The notes under the pieces: generated by a model
The model's database searches: none
What the model saw: the letters and a program-made list of their open reading frames with translations, nothing else
Told to the model about the DNA's origin: nothing
Translations under genes and position numbers: made by a program
Source: Nothophaeocryptopus gaeumannii
Lineage: Eukaryota > Ascomycota > Dothideomycetes > Mycosphaerellales > Mycosphaerellaceae
Reading direction: 5' to 3'
DNA: 64,000 nt
NCBI GenBank assembly: GCA_031771865.1
Contig: JASISA010000042.1
Span: 675,501-739,500 of the forward strand
In this document: positions 20,066-31,817 of the stretch, piece after piece
Position numbering within the stretch: the stretch's first letter is position 1
Layout of the letters: every line of letters starts with the position of its first letter

Positions 20066-21362
20066 CAGGACTGGCCGCAGGCTGACTTTACGCCGATTTC
20101 ACGCCGCTCCAAAGATCATGATTGAACGTACATCAGGGAAAATGAACTTGCCTTGGTTCTCATTGCTACTACATCTGCATTCCACGGACGCGCTACCATA
20201 TCTCCTGTGCAGAAGTTGCACGCAAGGCGTGCCCATCGTCGCGTCTGCCACGGCGGAGGGCCAGCGACGTGGAGAGACGCGGGCTCCCCCGTCCTTTGCC
20301 TTTTCATCGTGTCCGCGGCGGCCGCATTATTGTAGCATGGTCGCTGGGGCAGCCCGGTAGATATGAGTGGAATGAGGGTGATGACCGGCCGGGATACCGT
20401 AGTTCTATGGGGACATTCGGATCGGAGCGAGAATGCGCCTCTGAGGCTCTTCCGCATCACGGCAGCTGACGCCACTTCAAAGGCTTGGAAGGCTTGCTTT
20501 AGAGGTTGTTCTAATAACTTGTCATTCAACGCATGCTCGTCATCATCTTCAGCTGTGGTGCATGGTCCACCCGCACAAATCATGCATCAACCGATCCACT
20601 CTTGCACCGCTTATCAGAATTATGTGAAGGCAATACAGTATTCATCTGGGATGAACGCAGCACTCTCGTGACGGACGCACATGCGTCGGAGCCGATTGCC
20701 TCGCCATATGCGCGCCGCAGAAATCGTCGACCGTCGAACATCGACCGCACGCCCGGGGCCGGATGTGTTGGTATGGAGGATGTGCGGTTGTGGAGGATGT
20801 GTTGGTAGGGAGCATGTGTGGTTGTGGAGGATGTGCGGTTGTGGAGGATGTGCGGTTGTGGAGGATGGATGTGTTGGTATGGGGCATGTGTTGGTGGGGA
20901 GGATGTGGTGGTACTGTATGGAGCATGAGAACTAGTCGATCGGCCATGGGCTTGGCTTACGATCAAGAGACTCCTCAAGCAGTGCAGCTCAAGCAGGCCA
21001 GTCCAAGCGAGAGAGAGAAGCAGATCGACCTCCGCTGCGCGCTGATGGCTTTACGTCATGGGACCGGCTCGTCTGCATGCAGTGCAGTGCATGCTGGGCC
21101 ATTCCTTCCGAAGCTACAAGAGCAAGCGTTCGCCTTGGTCGCCATGGTGGACCCTCTGGAGTAATTCGTGCTACTAATAAACTCTGTGCTTCCCTCTCCG
21201 CCCACAGCTTTTGAGCTCGTCCACCCGCGTTGCATACTGTGCGCATTTCGACTTCGACATCCGGCGGTCGAGGCCACCCGACGTGCTCCTATTCATCTGT
21301 CGCAGACTACGACGTGCATCACTCCGCGCATCACTCCGCGCACTTCGGATCGAGTAGCGAAC
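20066..21362. other. divergent intergenic region with minisatellite
   Basis: Promoters of the GT8 (-) and MFS (+) genes. A G/T-rich minisatellite occupies 20762-20930. A 155-codon minus-strand frame at 20116-20583 has no recognised domain. A short repeat of CGCATCACTC lies near 21315-21340. Confidence 0.5.
20762..20930. repeat. G/T-rich minisatellite, unit about 17 bp
   Basis: Imperfect tandem copies based on GGAGGATGTGCGGTTGT, with variants such as GGAGGATGTGTTGGTA, continue for about 170 bp. On one strand it is almost pure G/T/A with strong strand asymmetry. It lies between the divergent GT8 and MFS genes, so copy-number change could affect promoter spacing; that is inference. Confidence 0.85.
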
Positions 21363-23356
21363 ATGGCTACACATCAGACCCATTTCTCGGAAGAGCCTCC
21401 GCAGGTCATCAACCAGGCCGACCTCGAGCGCGCGAACGAAAAACTCGACGACGCCGTGGACGAAGATCGATCGTCGAAAGAGACCGCCGAACGCAAGACC
21501 CATGCTCCCGGTGGCGGCGGCGACCATCACCACGCCGAGGGCGAGAAGCTGGAGAAGCTCGGCACCTACGACAAATACGAGCTGACCGAAGATGATTGCT
21601 ACCAAGAGCTGGGCTTCTCGTTCCCCTCCTGGAAGAAATGGTACATTTTGACCATCATCTTCATTGTCCAAGTGTCGATGAATTTCAACACGTCTCTCTA
21701 CTCGAATGCCATTCCCGGTATCGAGGAAGAGTTCGGCGTCAGCGCCCAAGCCGCCCGATGCGGTGCCATGATCTTCTTGGTCCTATACGCCTTCGGTTGC
21801 GAGCTGTGGGCGCCCTGGTCAGAAGAATTCGGACGTTGGCCGGTTCTCCAGCTGTCGCTCTTCCTCGTCAACATCTGGCAATTGCCCGTCGCCCTGGCTC
21901 CAAACTTTGCCACCATCATGGTCGGCCGTGCTCTCGGAGGTCTTTCTTCCGCAGGTGGCTCCGTCACATTAGGAATGATTGCAGACATGTGGGAGTCTGA
22001 TACACAACAATACGCCGTCGCCTTCGTCGTCTTCTCCTCAGTGGGAGGATCGATCCTGGGGCCCATCGTCGGTGGATTCAGTGAGGCCTACCTGAACTGG
22101 AGGTCAGTCGTCAGCAGCGCTTCTCTCAAACCCGGCTAACATCTCGTAGATGGTCTATCTGGATTCAGCTCATCTTCGGTGGCTTCATCCAAATCGTCCA
22201 CTTTTTGACCGTCCCAGAGACCCGGACCACCATCATGATGAACAAGATCGCCAAGAAGCGCAGAAAGGAGGGCAACCCCAACGTGTGGGGACCGGACGAG
22301 CTCGTCCCCTTCAAGGATCGCTTCTCCGCCAAGGAGGTGTTGCTCACCTGGATGCGTCCCTTCAAGATGTTCTTGACCGAGCCCATCGTGTTGGTCCTGT
22401 CGCTATTGTCTGGTTTCTCGGATGCACTGATCTTCATGTTCATCCAATCATTCTCTCTGGTCTACAAGCAGTGGAACTTCTCCACCGTCGCGGTTGGATT
22501 GTCGTTCATTCCCATTGGAATAGGATACATCATCGCCTGGATAGCATTCGTACCGGCAATCCGCCGCAACATCAAAGAACGGAAGGCCAAACCGGACGAC
22601 GAGAGAGCACAATACGAGTCCCGACTGTGGTTCTTGCTCTACACCGCTCCCTGCTTGCCCATCGGTCTCATTGGATTCGCCTGGACCATTCAGGGGCCTC
22701 CGATCCACTGGATAGGATCTATGGTCTTTGCGGCCATCGTCGGCATCGCAAACTACTCGATTTATATGGCTACGATTGATTACATGATTTGTGCCTACGG
22801 ACCGTACTCGGCTTCCGCCACGGGAGGCAATGGCTGGGCCCGCGATTTCCTCGCCGGTGTTTTGACTGTTCCTGCTACGCCATTCTTCACCAACATCGGC
22901 GCCTCCAGCGGCAAGAATCTGGAGTACGCGTGCACAATCTTGTTCTGCATCTCCTTCTGTCTTGTCGCCGCCGTCTACATCATTTACTGGAAAGGCCCAG
23001 CCTTGCGGAAACGTTCGCCATTCGCCCAACGTCTGGCTGGTGCTAGAAGCAACAGCATTGCAGAGGGAGGCACAGGTCGTCGGTCGAGCGCCTTAGCAGG
23101 CGTGTACGGATCTCGCAGAGGCAGTAAGTTTCTCATCCCGTCGTCTGACTTCAACCTTTCTAACAAACATTCAGGTGCCATTTCGGAGAAGGCGACTCGG
23201 CCGGGACCAGGTGAGCGCTCGTACAGCCAATCTCAGCGCTTCTTTGGCGAGAATCGCGTGACTCCCCGAGGTACACCAAGAGGAACACCGTCCGCGAGCA
23301 GAGCGAACAGTCTCTCAGCAGTGCCCAGGACAGGCGGGCGTCCAGGGAAATTGTAG
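21363..23356 (+). CDS. MFS transporter, DHA1 polyamine/multidrug type
   Basis: Three exons: 21363-22102, 22150-23123 and 23175-23356; 631 aa. Intron 1 is 47 bp and creates the W-R-W junction YLNWRWSIW. Intron 2 is 51 bp, in frame and stop-free. A soluble acidic/His-rich N-terminus of about 80 residues precedes the Y-E-L-T-E-D-D-C-Y-x-E-L-G-F motif typical of this subfamily. Twelve membrane segments follow, with LWAPWSEEFGRWPVL as the DHA1 loop between TM2 and TM3, MVGRALGGLSSAGGSVTLG (TM4) and SSVGGSILGPIVGGF (TM5, antiporter motif C-like). The C-tail is basic and Ser/Arg-rich. Proton-coupled export of polyamines or drugs at the plasma membrane is the family role; the substrate is unknown. 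Confidence 0.92.
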
Positions 23357-23816
23357 ACAGTTATTGCCTCATCTGGGAAGCCAGCGTCTTGTATTGGATG
23401 AATTGAAAACGAGCGTATCTGGACGAAGTGCAAGATACGTAAACATGTACACAATATGCATACGTGATACGTGATCCATCTTGTCATACTGAGAAGTCTC
23501 GCTTCAGGTCGTCCCATGTTGCGAGAGGTGACATTTCTATCGCAGAAGACCTCGATAGCATCATCTCTCTGCAGCGTCCGACAGACAAGGCTTTATGTCC
23601 AGACGTCGTCTCTATTTACATGGGATCGGCCAGGGTTGTCAACTTTTTATCGGTCCTTCGTGAACTCTGTCGCTCACTCAAGATGACCAGCCCGACGCAA
23701 ATGGCTGCTGCCGCCATCCCCGCCGCAATCTCGACTCTTGTGCCGCTACACTCAACTCCCCGGTCTCATTATGATCTTCGCATAGCGAGAGCCGTACAGT
23801 CCTCTGGCCCGAGCGC
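23357..23816. other. convergent intergenic region
   Basis: 3' flanks of the MFS (+) and decarboxylase (-) genes. Nothing further is recognised. Confidence 0.5.
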
Positions 23817-25583
23817 TCAAGTCGCTCGCAGAGCATCACCCGCCTTCTTCAAACCGGCTCGAGCAGCTTCCGGAACATCATCAGGTCCCATCACCACATC
23901 TACAATCTTCAAGCCCTTCCCATCTGCAAACCTCTCATCCGTCAAAACGTGTTCCAGTTGGCCCCAAGTTCTGACCGTCTTCGCAACAACCGAATAATGC
24001 TTCTTCTCCTCCGCCCCAAAGACCCTCGCCGCATCGACATACCTCCATCCCGCAATATCATTATACACTTCCTCCCTCCCATGAAACAACCTCTCATACG
24101 TGTACCCACCATTATTCACGATGAATATCGTTACATCTAACTCATACCTGATAATATCGCTCAAACTCTGGCAAGTTACCTGAAAACTTCCGTCACCTTC
24201 AAAGAGGATCGTTCGGCCCGGAAGGTTGTGATCTCGTCTCGCTGCGGCGACGCCCTGAGCGCATGGGAGCATTTGGCCGATGGAACACCAGAGTCCGGAA
24301 GCGATGACCTGCACGGGTGAGGGGAGGGACATGTCGCGGCCGCCGATGAGGGGCGTGCCGTTTGCGAGGATGAGGGTGTCATGCGGTTGGAGCCAGGTGG
24401 AGAGGCGGGCCCAGAAGGGATCTTGGGTTATCAGTGACGAAAGGCTGGGTGGTGAATGCGTTTTCGAACATGGTTTGCTGGAACACATCCTGGTGTAAAA
24501 TTGAGGTTGTTGACTAAGTCGAGCCACGAATGCTTGTAACACCGTCTTGCCGCTAACGCTATATTGCTTGTCGCCGATGCCGACGCTCTCCAGATCGAAA
24601 GAGATCGTGACGTTCGGGTCAGGAATTGCAGTCCAAGCTGCCGTGTTGGTGTCGCTCAAGAGGCCTCCAAATAGTAGTACCATATCCGCAGATCTGCTGT
24701 GCGCTGTCGGGCCCGCAAGGGGTCCGATCCAGGATGGAAGGCATTCATCAATCACACCTTTGCCAGCCGTGAAGCAGGTCGCGGGTATGTTGCTGACTTT
24801 GACAAGTTCGTTGATGTCGTTGACCATGCCCCATGAATATGCAAGTCCATCGGCAATGACAAGCGGCCGTTGAGCACTTCGAACACGAGCCAGAACAGCC
24901 TCGACGATCTCCTCAACTTCCTTGCTTTCATTTTCTCCGGTCTCAACCTCCAAACTCCTCTCCAATAGCCCTCTTTCCACAGGCATTGTCACCATATCAC
25001 TCGGCAAACCGACATACACCGGCCTCTTCTTCCTCACACACTCTTCCATACCCTCATCATACCTCCTCACCGCCTCTCCACCATCCTCACAATCACTCAA
25101 ATCCACCTGCGCACAAATAATTTTCCTCGCCATCTCAGCGTAAACGCCCAAGGAACTCCTTGGCCCCAACGAGTGATGCAAGACTTTCCCGCCCCCTGTC
25201 CAGTGCTCTCGACTCGGCATCCCCACGAAATGCACAACAGGCACGCTCTCCGCATAGCTCCCCGCTACCGCATTGATCGCACTCAGCTCGCCGACACCAT
25301 AAGTCGTGAAGAGAGCGCCGACTCTTGGGGCTCTCCGATACCCAAAGCTCGGACACGGTTTGCTGTTCGATACCCTCCTCGCACCCGCCGCAGCCCTCAC
25401 ATACCCATCGGCCGCATACCCCGCACAAAGCTCATTCGCATTGCCAATCCATCGGACACCTGAAGCAGGGAGGAAATCCAGGGCTCGGAGAATGAAATCG
25501 CCGGGGACGCCATGGATGGAATGGCAGTTGAGTTGACGGAGGCGGGTGAAGAGGTATTGAGCGAGGGGGATTTTCGTAGACAT
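23817..25583 (-). CDS. thiamine-diphosphate decarboxylase, pyruvate/phenylpyruvate decarboxylase-like
   Basis: The start chosen is the ATG at 25583 (MSTKIPLAQYLFTRLRQLNC); an upstream open stretch is 5' UTR. A 63-bp in-frame segment at 25322-25384 (GTGCGA...AAGAG) interrupts the YAADGY...TTYGVGEL block and is best read as an intron; removal gives 567 aa and restores the length of yeast Pdc. Motifs: IHGVPGDF, the catalytic Glu in NANELCAGYAADGY, TTYGVGELSAINAVAGSYAE, the HH pair in KVLHHSLG, and the ThDP/Mg motif GDGS...NNGG (FEGDGSFQVTCQSLSDIIR, IFIVNNGGYT). Sequence divergence from canonical Pdc1 leaves pyruvate, phenylpyruvate or indolepyruvate as possible substrates. Confidence 0.88.
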   Translation of the reverse strand: MSTKIPLAQYLFTRLRQLNCHSIHGVPGDFILRALDFLPASGVRWIGNANELCAGYAADGYVRAAAGARRVSNSKPCPSFGYRRAPRVGALFTTYGVGELSAINAVAGSYAESVPVVHFVGMPSREHWTGGGKVLHHSLGPRSSLGVYAEMARKIICAQVDLSDCEDGGEAVRRYDEGMEECVRKKRPVYVGLPSDMVTMPVERGLLERSLEVETGENESKEVEEIVEAVLARVRSAQRPLVIADGLAYSWGMVNDINELVKVSNIPATCFTAGKGVIDECLPSWIGPLAGPTAHSRSADMVLLFGGLLSDTNTAAWTAIPDPNVTISFDLESVGIGDKQYSVSGKTVLQAFVARLSQQPQFYTRMCSSKPCSKTHSPPSLSSLITQDPFWARLSTWLQPHDTLILANGTPLIGGRDMSLPSPVQVIASGLWCSIGQMLPCAQGVAAARRDHNLPGRTILFEGDGSFQVTCQSLSDIIRYELDVTIFIVNNGGYTYERLFHGREEVYNDIAGWRYVDAARVFGAEEKKHYSVVAKTVRTWGQLEHVLTDERFADGKGLKIVDVVMGPDDVPEAARAGLKKAGDALRAT

Positions 25584-25965
25584 GGTGAAGGACAAGAAGG
25601 AGAAAGGGCCGTGGACATTGTAGTCGTGACGAAGGGTGTTGGAGAGTGTCGATATCGGGTGTGACGCTGACTGACAAATGAGGTTCCAAGATAGGTGGTA
25701 TGGCCGAAGCGAGGCCCACTTTGAGCCGACTCCTTCGAGCTGCTGCATCGATCATGCGTAACGAGACAGCACACGATAGTGCACGGATTTGAGAGGGACA
25801 TTTTTCGCCAAGCTGCGCCAAAGCAACAATCATCATGTGGACTGGTTCAAGATCTCAGAACATAGTAATCAACTGCGAGCTAGTCAGAAACTGAAGAATG
25901 GGGTGCAGATGGCGGGGAGAAAGTTGGCGGTCTGTTCTGTGGTCTCAATACCGGGTGTATGTCAC
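25584..25965. other. intergenic, tandem minus-strand genes
   Basis: Promoter and 5' UTR of the decarboxylase gene and 3' flank of RXT2. No other feature is recognised. Confidence 0.5.
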
Positions 25966-27544
25966 TCACATCCGATTGACTCTTCGCCCACGACCTGGGC
26001 GTCTCCCGCGCTCTTCTTCCACGTCTTCAACCTCATCTTTACCTTTCTCAAGCTTCCCGTCCTTGAGATCCCGTGGCTGTAGGTTCCAATCAGACACGTC
26101 GTACCAATCTTCACCGTCGCTCATCTCAGTCACCATATTGCCCTTTCCATCTGGCACCAGATGACCCTCAGCCTTGCAACTCTGGTAGACGACCTTCCGT
26201 AGCCTGTCCGTCTTCTGCAGCCCGCTGAAGAGTGTCTCGAGATGCCGTACGATCTGTTCCTGCTTTTGGACGTACAAGAGAAGCAGCTTTCGGGACTCTT
26301 CCGCTTCGTTCGCAGGTAGTCCAAGATCACGGTCGGCGAGAACAGACTGTGAGGGGACAAACCAAGCGTTGATGGACGGTATCGATGCCGAGTCACTCGG
26401 CGAGGGAGAAGGTGTTCGGTCACTGCGCTCAGCAGGGGAGCGAGCTCGAGCTCGGGTGGTCATCGCGTGAGTATTAGTCCCGTTCGATTGGGAAGCAGTT
26501 TCGGATGCCGCTTCGCGGTCGGCAAGATCGACAATGTTGGGATTGAGGGCCTGGTCGGGCCCCTGGCCACCTTGTTCGTTTGCAAGGGTATGCTGCTGTT
26601 GCTCGGGGTGGTTTCCGTTGAGCTCTGCTGTGTTGCCGTTCGTTTCTGTCTGCATCGCTTCGTTCATTTGGAATGCGCGTGCATTGGCCATATCCTGTGC
26701 TACGACGCCTTCCATGCTTTCTCCGCCCTCATTTGGTCCTCGCTCTTCCAAAGGTAATGCTTTCGCAGGATCCAGATCCACGTCTTCGCGTTGGACGCCA
26801 TTCTCTGGATTGAAATATTGCGGTGGCTCTAACTCCAAGCCTGGGCCGTCCATGGCAATGCTAGGGACTGCACTTTGATCACCGGTGCTACCGTCTCCAT
26901 TGAGGAGGGCATCGTCTTTTTCCGCTTCAAAAGCACCGCACGGCACCCAGTCTGAATCTCCTCTGAACCTCTGTAGTAGTGCCTTGGCTGTCGCGAGACG
27001 AGCACGCTCTCGGCGGAGCATCTCCAAAGCTTGTTCTGCCATCTCCGTCAAGCCCTTGCTCTTGTAGGCCTGGCTCATGCTCGGGTGGTTGGGAAGTTCG
27101 GCGGGGTTGGTGAGAGGTTTGAGAAGGTGCTCGAGCTGGACGGCGCCAAAGGGGTCGTCCACTGCGGGTTCGCCATATCGCTCTTCGTCATAGTCGGATT
27201 GAGTGGGCGAATAAATATCGCCGTCTTCGTCGAGCAATGGAGGGTTTCTAGAAATGGTGTATCGCGTGTAGCCGGCGTGATCGACTCTCTGTTCACATCA
27301 GGCTTCAATTGCTGCTCATGGGCACTGCAGAGGAACTGTATGAGCCCACCTTCTTGTATGAGAGTCCTCCCGTGTCGTCCAGACGATCGCGCTGAACGTC
27401 CTTCGCTCCGCGTTTGAGCTTGTTGCCGCGGTTGGTGTGTTGGTGGACGTACGAATCGCTGTCGCTGTCGCTGGGCCGGCGCTTCATGGCCAGCTTCATG
27501 GCGCAAATCGTCTCGGCGACCATCGCCTGCTGCTGTGCCGCCAT
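25966..27544 (-). CDS. RXT2: RXT2-like subunit of the Rpd3L histone deacetylase complex
   Basis: Exon 1 is 27544-27350 and exon 2 is 27288-25966, with a 61-bp intron (GTGGGC donor, GCCTGATG branch, AACAG acceptor); 505 aa. The spliced N-terminus gives the RXT2_N signature: SYVHQHTNRGNKLKRGAKDV, RLDDTGGLSYKK, then across the junction RVDHAGYTRYTISRNPPLLD and EDGDIY. The exon 2 frame alone starts inside this domain. A helical segment (GLTEMAEQALEMLRRERARL) and a long disordered middle follow. Near the end is a second conserved helix (ESRKLLLLYVQKQEQIVRHL) and a basic tail (RGRRPGRGRR). In yeast Rxt2 is a structural subunit of Rpd3L, acting in transcriptional repression. It is divergent from the Srp40-like gene. 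Confidence 0.88.
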
Positions 27545-27829
27545 ATTGAAAGTCCTCGCAGCGCGATCAGATGGATGTTACCGTGCAGGACATGGTTGGG
27601 GACACTTGCGCGCAGAGGCCAGCGACCGACGCGCCGATGTCATGGGCGACGAACATGACTCGCGTGTTGATGAGGCTCGGCGGACAGCCAAAAAAGTTTG
27701 GAGTCGAGAAATTCGAGATCGACTTCGTTCCATCCACCCATCCACCGCCGAAGATCCACTTCAAAGTCCAAGCCGAGTGGAGTCCTCGCGACACGGCACG
27801 ACACTTCCTCACCCACCACACCCCTCACA
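27545..27829. promoter_or_regulatory. short bidirectional promoter, RXT2 / SRP40-like
   Basis: Only 285 bp separate the start codons of two divergent genes, so the regulatory DNA is likely shared. No binding motif is named. Confidence 0.5.
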
Positions 27830-29187
27830 ATGGCTGGAGAGGATATAGTGCCGTCCCGTCTGTGGACGTCTGATGCACCAGCGCCGAAATTGCACACCGT
27901 CCTCAGCCAAGTCGCCGGCCTCCTGGACGCTCTAGGATACAAGAAGGCCGTCGCTGCACTCGAGAAAGAAGCGACCAAGAATGGCCTGAAGAAGCCCGAC
28001 GCATCGGGCGGAGGAGTGTCACTGCTGAAGCTCTACGAGTCACAAGCCTCGGGGGATTCATCAGCAGCAGGGGGCGCGAGTGACAGTGACAGCGAGAGCA
28101 GCGACAGCGATGACGAGTCGAAAAAGGACGAAGTAGAAGGTGTGCTGGTGGATGTCGAGGCCGAGGAGACCAGCGATGACGACTCGGACGAGAAGAGCGC
28201 GTCAGACAGCGACAGCGATAAGGATAAGGACGCTTCATCGAACAGCTCTGCCAAGGTGGGCACAAAACGGAAACGAGTCTTGACGCCGCCGTCCTCAGAC
28301 AGCTCCGACAACGACAGCGACGATTCCTCCAGCAGCAGCGACTCCGAGAGCGACGCACCACCGACGAAGCGTACCAAAGTCCAGCCCGCCAGCTCTGCGT
28401 CTTCGAGTGCCAGCGACTCCGACTCTGATTCATCCATTTCCGACAAGGATTCTAGCAGCGACTCAGACTCAGACTCGGTGGATGACGCAAGCTCGAGCAG
28501 TGAAGATAGCGACTCCAGTAGTGACAGCGATTCCGACAGCGACTCCGACTCTTCAGCAGCGAAGACCAAGTCTCAGAAGCCCGCGAAGAAGGGAGGTCTC
28601 ACTGTTGTGACACCCAAAGCAGCCGCACAAGAAGGATCACAGTCGTCGGCGACGCTCGAGGGCGATTCACCCGCTCCTAGAGATGATGACCCAACCAGCG
28701 GGATGCACCCCGATCGCTTGAATCGACTACCAGCGTCCATGAAGGAGGGCGCTGGCGATCTCAAGAAGAAGCAAGTGCCATTCTCTCGCATTCCTACCGA
28801 TCAATACGTCGACCCGCGCTTCGGCAGCAACGCTTACATATCATACGACTACGCCGACCGAGCACACCAGGACTTGGTTGTGACCAAGGGGAAAGGCTTC
28901 ACGAAAGAGAAGAACAAGAAGAAGCGAGGTAAGCAAGATCATATCCACATCGCGCTAGACAACGCCGAGTTCTCGTTGCCCAGTCGTTCGCCTGCTCTCA
29001 ACGAGTCCTCTGAAGACAATGACCTTGGCTGGTCTTGTGGCTTCAAAGATGACTGACCTCTAGGACTTTTGTGCCGGAGTGGGCTTCAACCCGACGTCCG
29101 GTGGATGGTAGACTGACATTGAGAATAGGTGCGTACCGCGGCGGTATGATCGATTTCGCGCCGAAGGGTATCAAGTTCGATGATTGA
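27830..29187 (+). CDS. LisH-type, Srp40/Nopp140 nucleolar phosphoprotein
   Basis: Exons 27830-28928 and 29129-29187, with a 200-bp intron (GTAAGC donor, GACTGACATTG branch, AATAG acceptor); 385 aa. The N-terminal 50 residues form a LisH-like helix pair (LHTVLSQVAGLLDALGYKKA). The middle 230 residues are long Ser/Asp/Glu runs broken by Lys/Pro blocks, as in Nopp140/Srp40, which are CK2-phosphorylated. The C-terminal domain is the conserved SRP40_C: PFSRIPTDQYVDPRFGSNAY, KGKGFTKEKNKKKRG, then after the junction AYRGGMIDFAPKGIKFDD. The single-exon frame would miss this end. The family is a chaperone of box C/D and H/ACA snoRNPs in the nucleolus. Confidence 0.9.
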
Positions 29188-29670
29188 GCATTGAATGTTT
29201 AAGAGATGGGGTAAGAGTTGTAGATGGTAGATTCGCGTCTGGATATTGAATGTCAGATCACGGTATGCCGTCCATTGACCGCTCGCCCGCACGTACCGCA
29301 CGCGTGTTGTACGAATTGTGTACGCATTATTCCTCGACAACCATGTTCCCCGGCTCAACGATGCCGTGTTATCCTTTGCGTTTGCTTCCCCCACCCCCCG
29401 CAAATGATGACTGCTTGCTGATCGGCGGTCGGTTAGTCATGGACCATTTTTCTCGACGCTTTCAGAGTGGCGTCTGACGGCGCATCCTAACGCTCGTAGA
29501 AGGCCATTATACTAGCTCACACCCTTCCTGGACGGTGATTCAAGCCTCCCGACCGCCGACTACATACATCACTCACTTGCGCATCCCGTCAGCTTCACTA
29601 CAGAACTGATAAATGTCCAACGCAGCATAGTTTTTCCACGTGGCAACTGCAACTCGACAACAGTCTCACA
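29188..29670. other. intergenic, tandem plus-strand genes
   Basis: 3' flank of the Srp40-like gene and promoter of the monooxygenase gene. No RNA gene is recognised. Confidence 0.5.
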
Positions 29671-31734
29671 ATGTATTCGCCATTCGAAATACCACTCAAT
29701 CCAGAAGCCTTGCGCAAGCCAAGGAAGCTGCGCGTAGTATGCGTTGGCGCTGGCTTCGCCGGTAATCACGCATTGTTGAATCATGCGTGAAGCAATTCAG
29801 AGCTGAGACATAACGATCACAGGGCTCACCTTGGCGTACAAGATTTTGGAGGAGAAGAAACTGGATGGCGTCATCGACTTTCAGATTTATGAACGACAGG
29901 TATGGATGGTATGACTGAGTGTTGACTGCATATCCAGAAGACTGACAGTTTCATGCAGTCCGAGGTTGGAGGTGAGTGAGGGCCGACCTTCAGATTACAA
30001 TCGCTTACATGTACAGGCACTTGGGCTGCCAACAAATATCCTGGTAAGCCACCCATGGTTGAAATTGCTTGAGGTGCGCTGCGCTGACCATCCCGCGTGC
30101 GACAGGACTGACTTGTGATGTTCCCATTCACATCTACACCCTACCATGGGCCCCGGTCAGTTGTTTCTTTACCAACCCAGTCTTTTAACGTGTCGAAATC
30201 AGCTCTCACCTCTCGTTTCAACAGAAACATGACTGGACTCGCTTCATGGCTGGTGGCCACGAGATTTTCCAGTACGCTCGAGATGTGAAGAACAAATTCC
30301 GGCTCGACAGATGCATGTCCTTCAACACAGTACTCGAGGCAGCGTCTTGGGACGAGAAAGCAGGGAAATGGAACCTGTCCCTTCGAGAGAAGACTGGTAA
30401 GCAATTTGATGATCAGTGTGACATCCTCATTGGCGCCGTGGGAACGCAGAACACCCCTACCAAGTCAGCTATTCCAGGCCAAGAAAACTTCCAAGGCACG
30501 ATTGCTCACACGGGATCTTGGGATGAAAGCATCGATTGCCACGGCAAGCGCGTAGCTGTCATCGGAAATGGCTCCTCGGGCATCCAGACCTTTGGAGCTC
30601 TGCAGAAACAAGCCAAGGAGATTACGCACTACATCCGATCCGCGACTTGGATCAGTCTCAACTACATGAGCCAATTCACGCGCAACGCTGATGGGCGGAA
30701 TTTCGAGTACACCGACGAGGAGAAGGCGGACTTCCAAGACCCAAAGAACCTCTATGCCTACAGAAGGAAGATGGAGACTGCTTCGAATGGTATCTTCAAA
30801 AATCTGGTCTATGATGATACTGCGCCAGAGGTGAAGAAGGGCTTTCAACAGAACTTGGAAAAAGTGATGAAGCAACGCTTGAACGACGACCCCGATCTGC
30901 TGCGGAAACTTGTACCCTCGTACCAGCCGTGGTGCCGGCGTCTGACACCAGGCGACGGCTATCTAGAAGCTCTGCAAGAACCCAACGCCAGTCTGGTCGA
31001 CGATCCAATTAAGGAGATCACACCCACCGGTATCCGTACAGCGTCTGGTAAGGAGAAAGACTACGACATTATCGTCGCAGCTACCGGCTACGTCAATAGT
31101 AGAGTCGTGCCATGGAAGATGACGGGCAGAGATGGCGTCACTCTGGCCGAACGCTTCTCTCAAGACGCAGATGGCTACCTGTCCGTGGCTGCGCCTTCGA
31201 TGCCGAACTACTTTTCGCCTGGATGTGGTCCTAATTTCACGATCGCTAACGGACCCGTGCTTTCTTCCTACGGCTTCCTGGCTGAGTACGTACTGCAATG
31301 GATCGAAAAGATAGCCTCCGAGGATATCCACAGCATCTGCGTCAAAGAGAATGTGGTCGAAGCGTACAACATCTACATTCAGCAAGTTCTACGGAAGACG
31401 GCGTGGAACAGAGAGTGCGAGTCGTAAGTCTTTACCTTTACACCTCTTGCCGTCTATGAACACCTCAACTGACTTTCCTCTTCACTGCAGATGGTACAAA
31501 AAAGGCCGCAAAGACGACTACCGCACCGGCATCTCGGCCATCTACCCGGGCAGCATGCGTCACTTCAAAGCCATGATCGACAAGATCCGCCCGGAAGACT
31601 TCGACATCAAATACAGAAGCGCGAACCCTTTCAAGTTCTTTGGATGCGGGTTGACGGAGTTGGATCTGAGCTCGGACCAGCCGGACTTGAGTGAGTATCT
31701 GGAAGAGACTATGAAGTTGGAGAATATGATTTGA
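29671..31734 (+). CDS. type I Baeyer-Villiger flavin monooxygenase
   Basis: Seven exons: 29671-29761, 29823-29899, 29959-29971, 30017-30043, 30106-30155, 30225-31423 and 31491-31734; 566 aa. Exon 3 is just 13 bp. Phases agree at all junctions and rebuild the FAD fingerprint GAGFAGLTLAYKIL, then ERQSEVGGTWAANKYPGLTC and DVPIHIYTLPWAPKHDW. The BVMO fingerprint FxGxxxHxxxWD is present as FQGTIAHTGSWD, followed by the NADPH Rossmann motif VIGNGSSG. NADPH-dependent insertion of oxygen beside a carbonyl (ketone to ester or lactone) is the family reaction; the substrate is unknown. It lies tail-to-tail with a P450, 83 bp apart, which suggests but does not prove a shared pathway. Confidence 0.9.
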
Positions 31735-31817
31735 TGATGGGATGAAGATGGTGAGGATTAACGGATGTATGATTGGATCGTTGACATAGCTACTAGCTCT
31801 CGGTGAACAAAACGGCT

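Noticed and set aside
20116..20583. 155-codon minus-strand frame with some Cys residues
   Set aside because: No zinc-cluster spacing, no homology recognised, no splice support; probably chance.
28033..28569. 178-codon minus-strand Ser/Leu/Glu-rich frame
   Set aside because: Complement of the Ser/Asp repeats of the Srp40-like gene; composition only.
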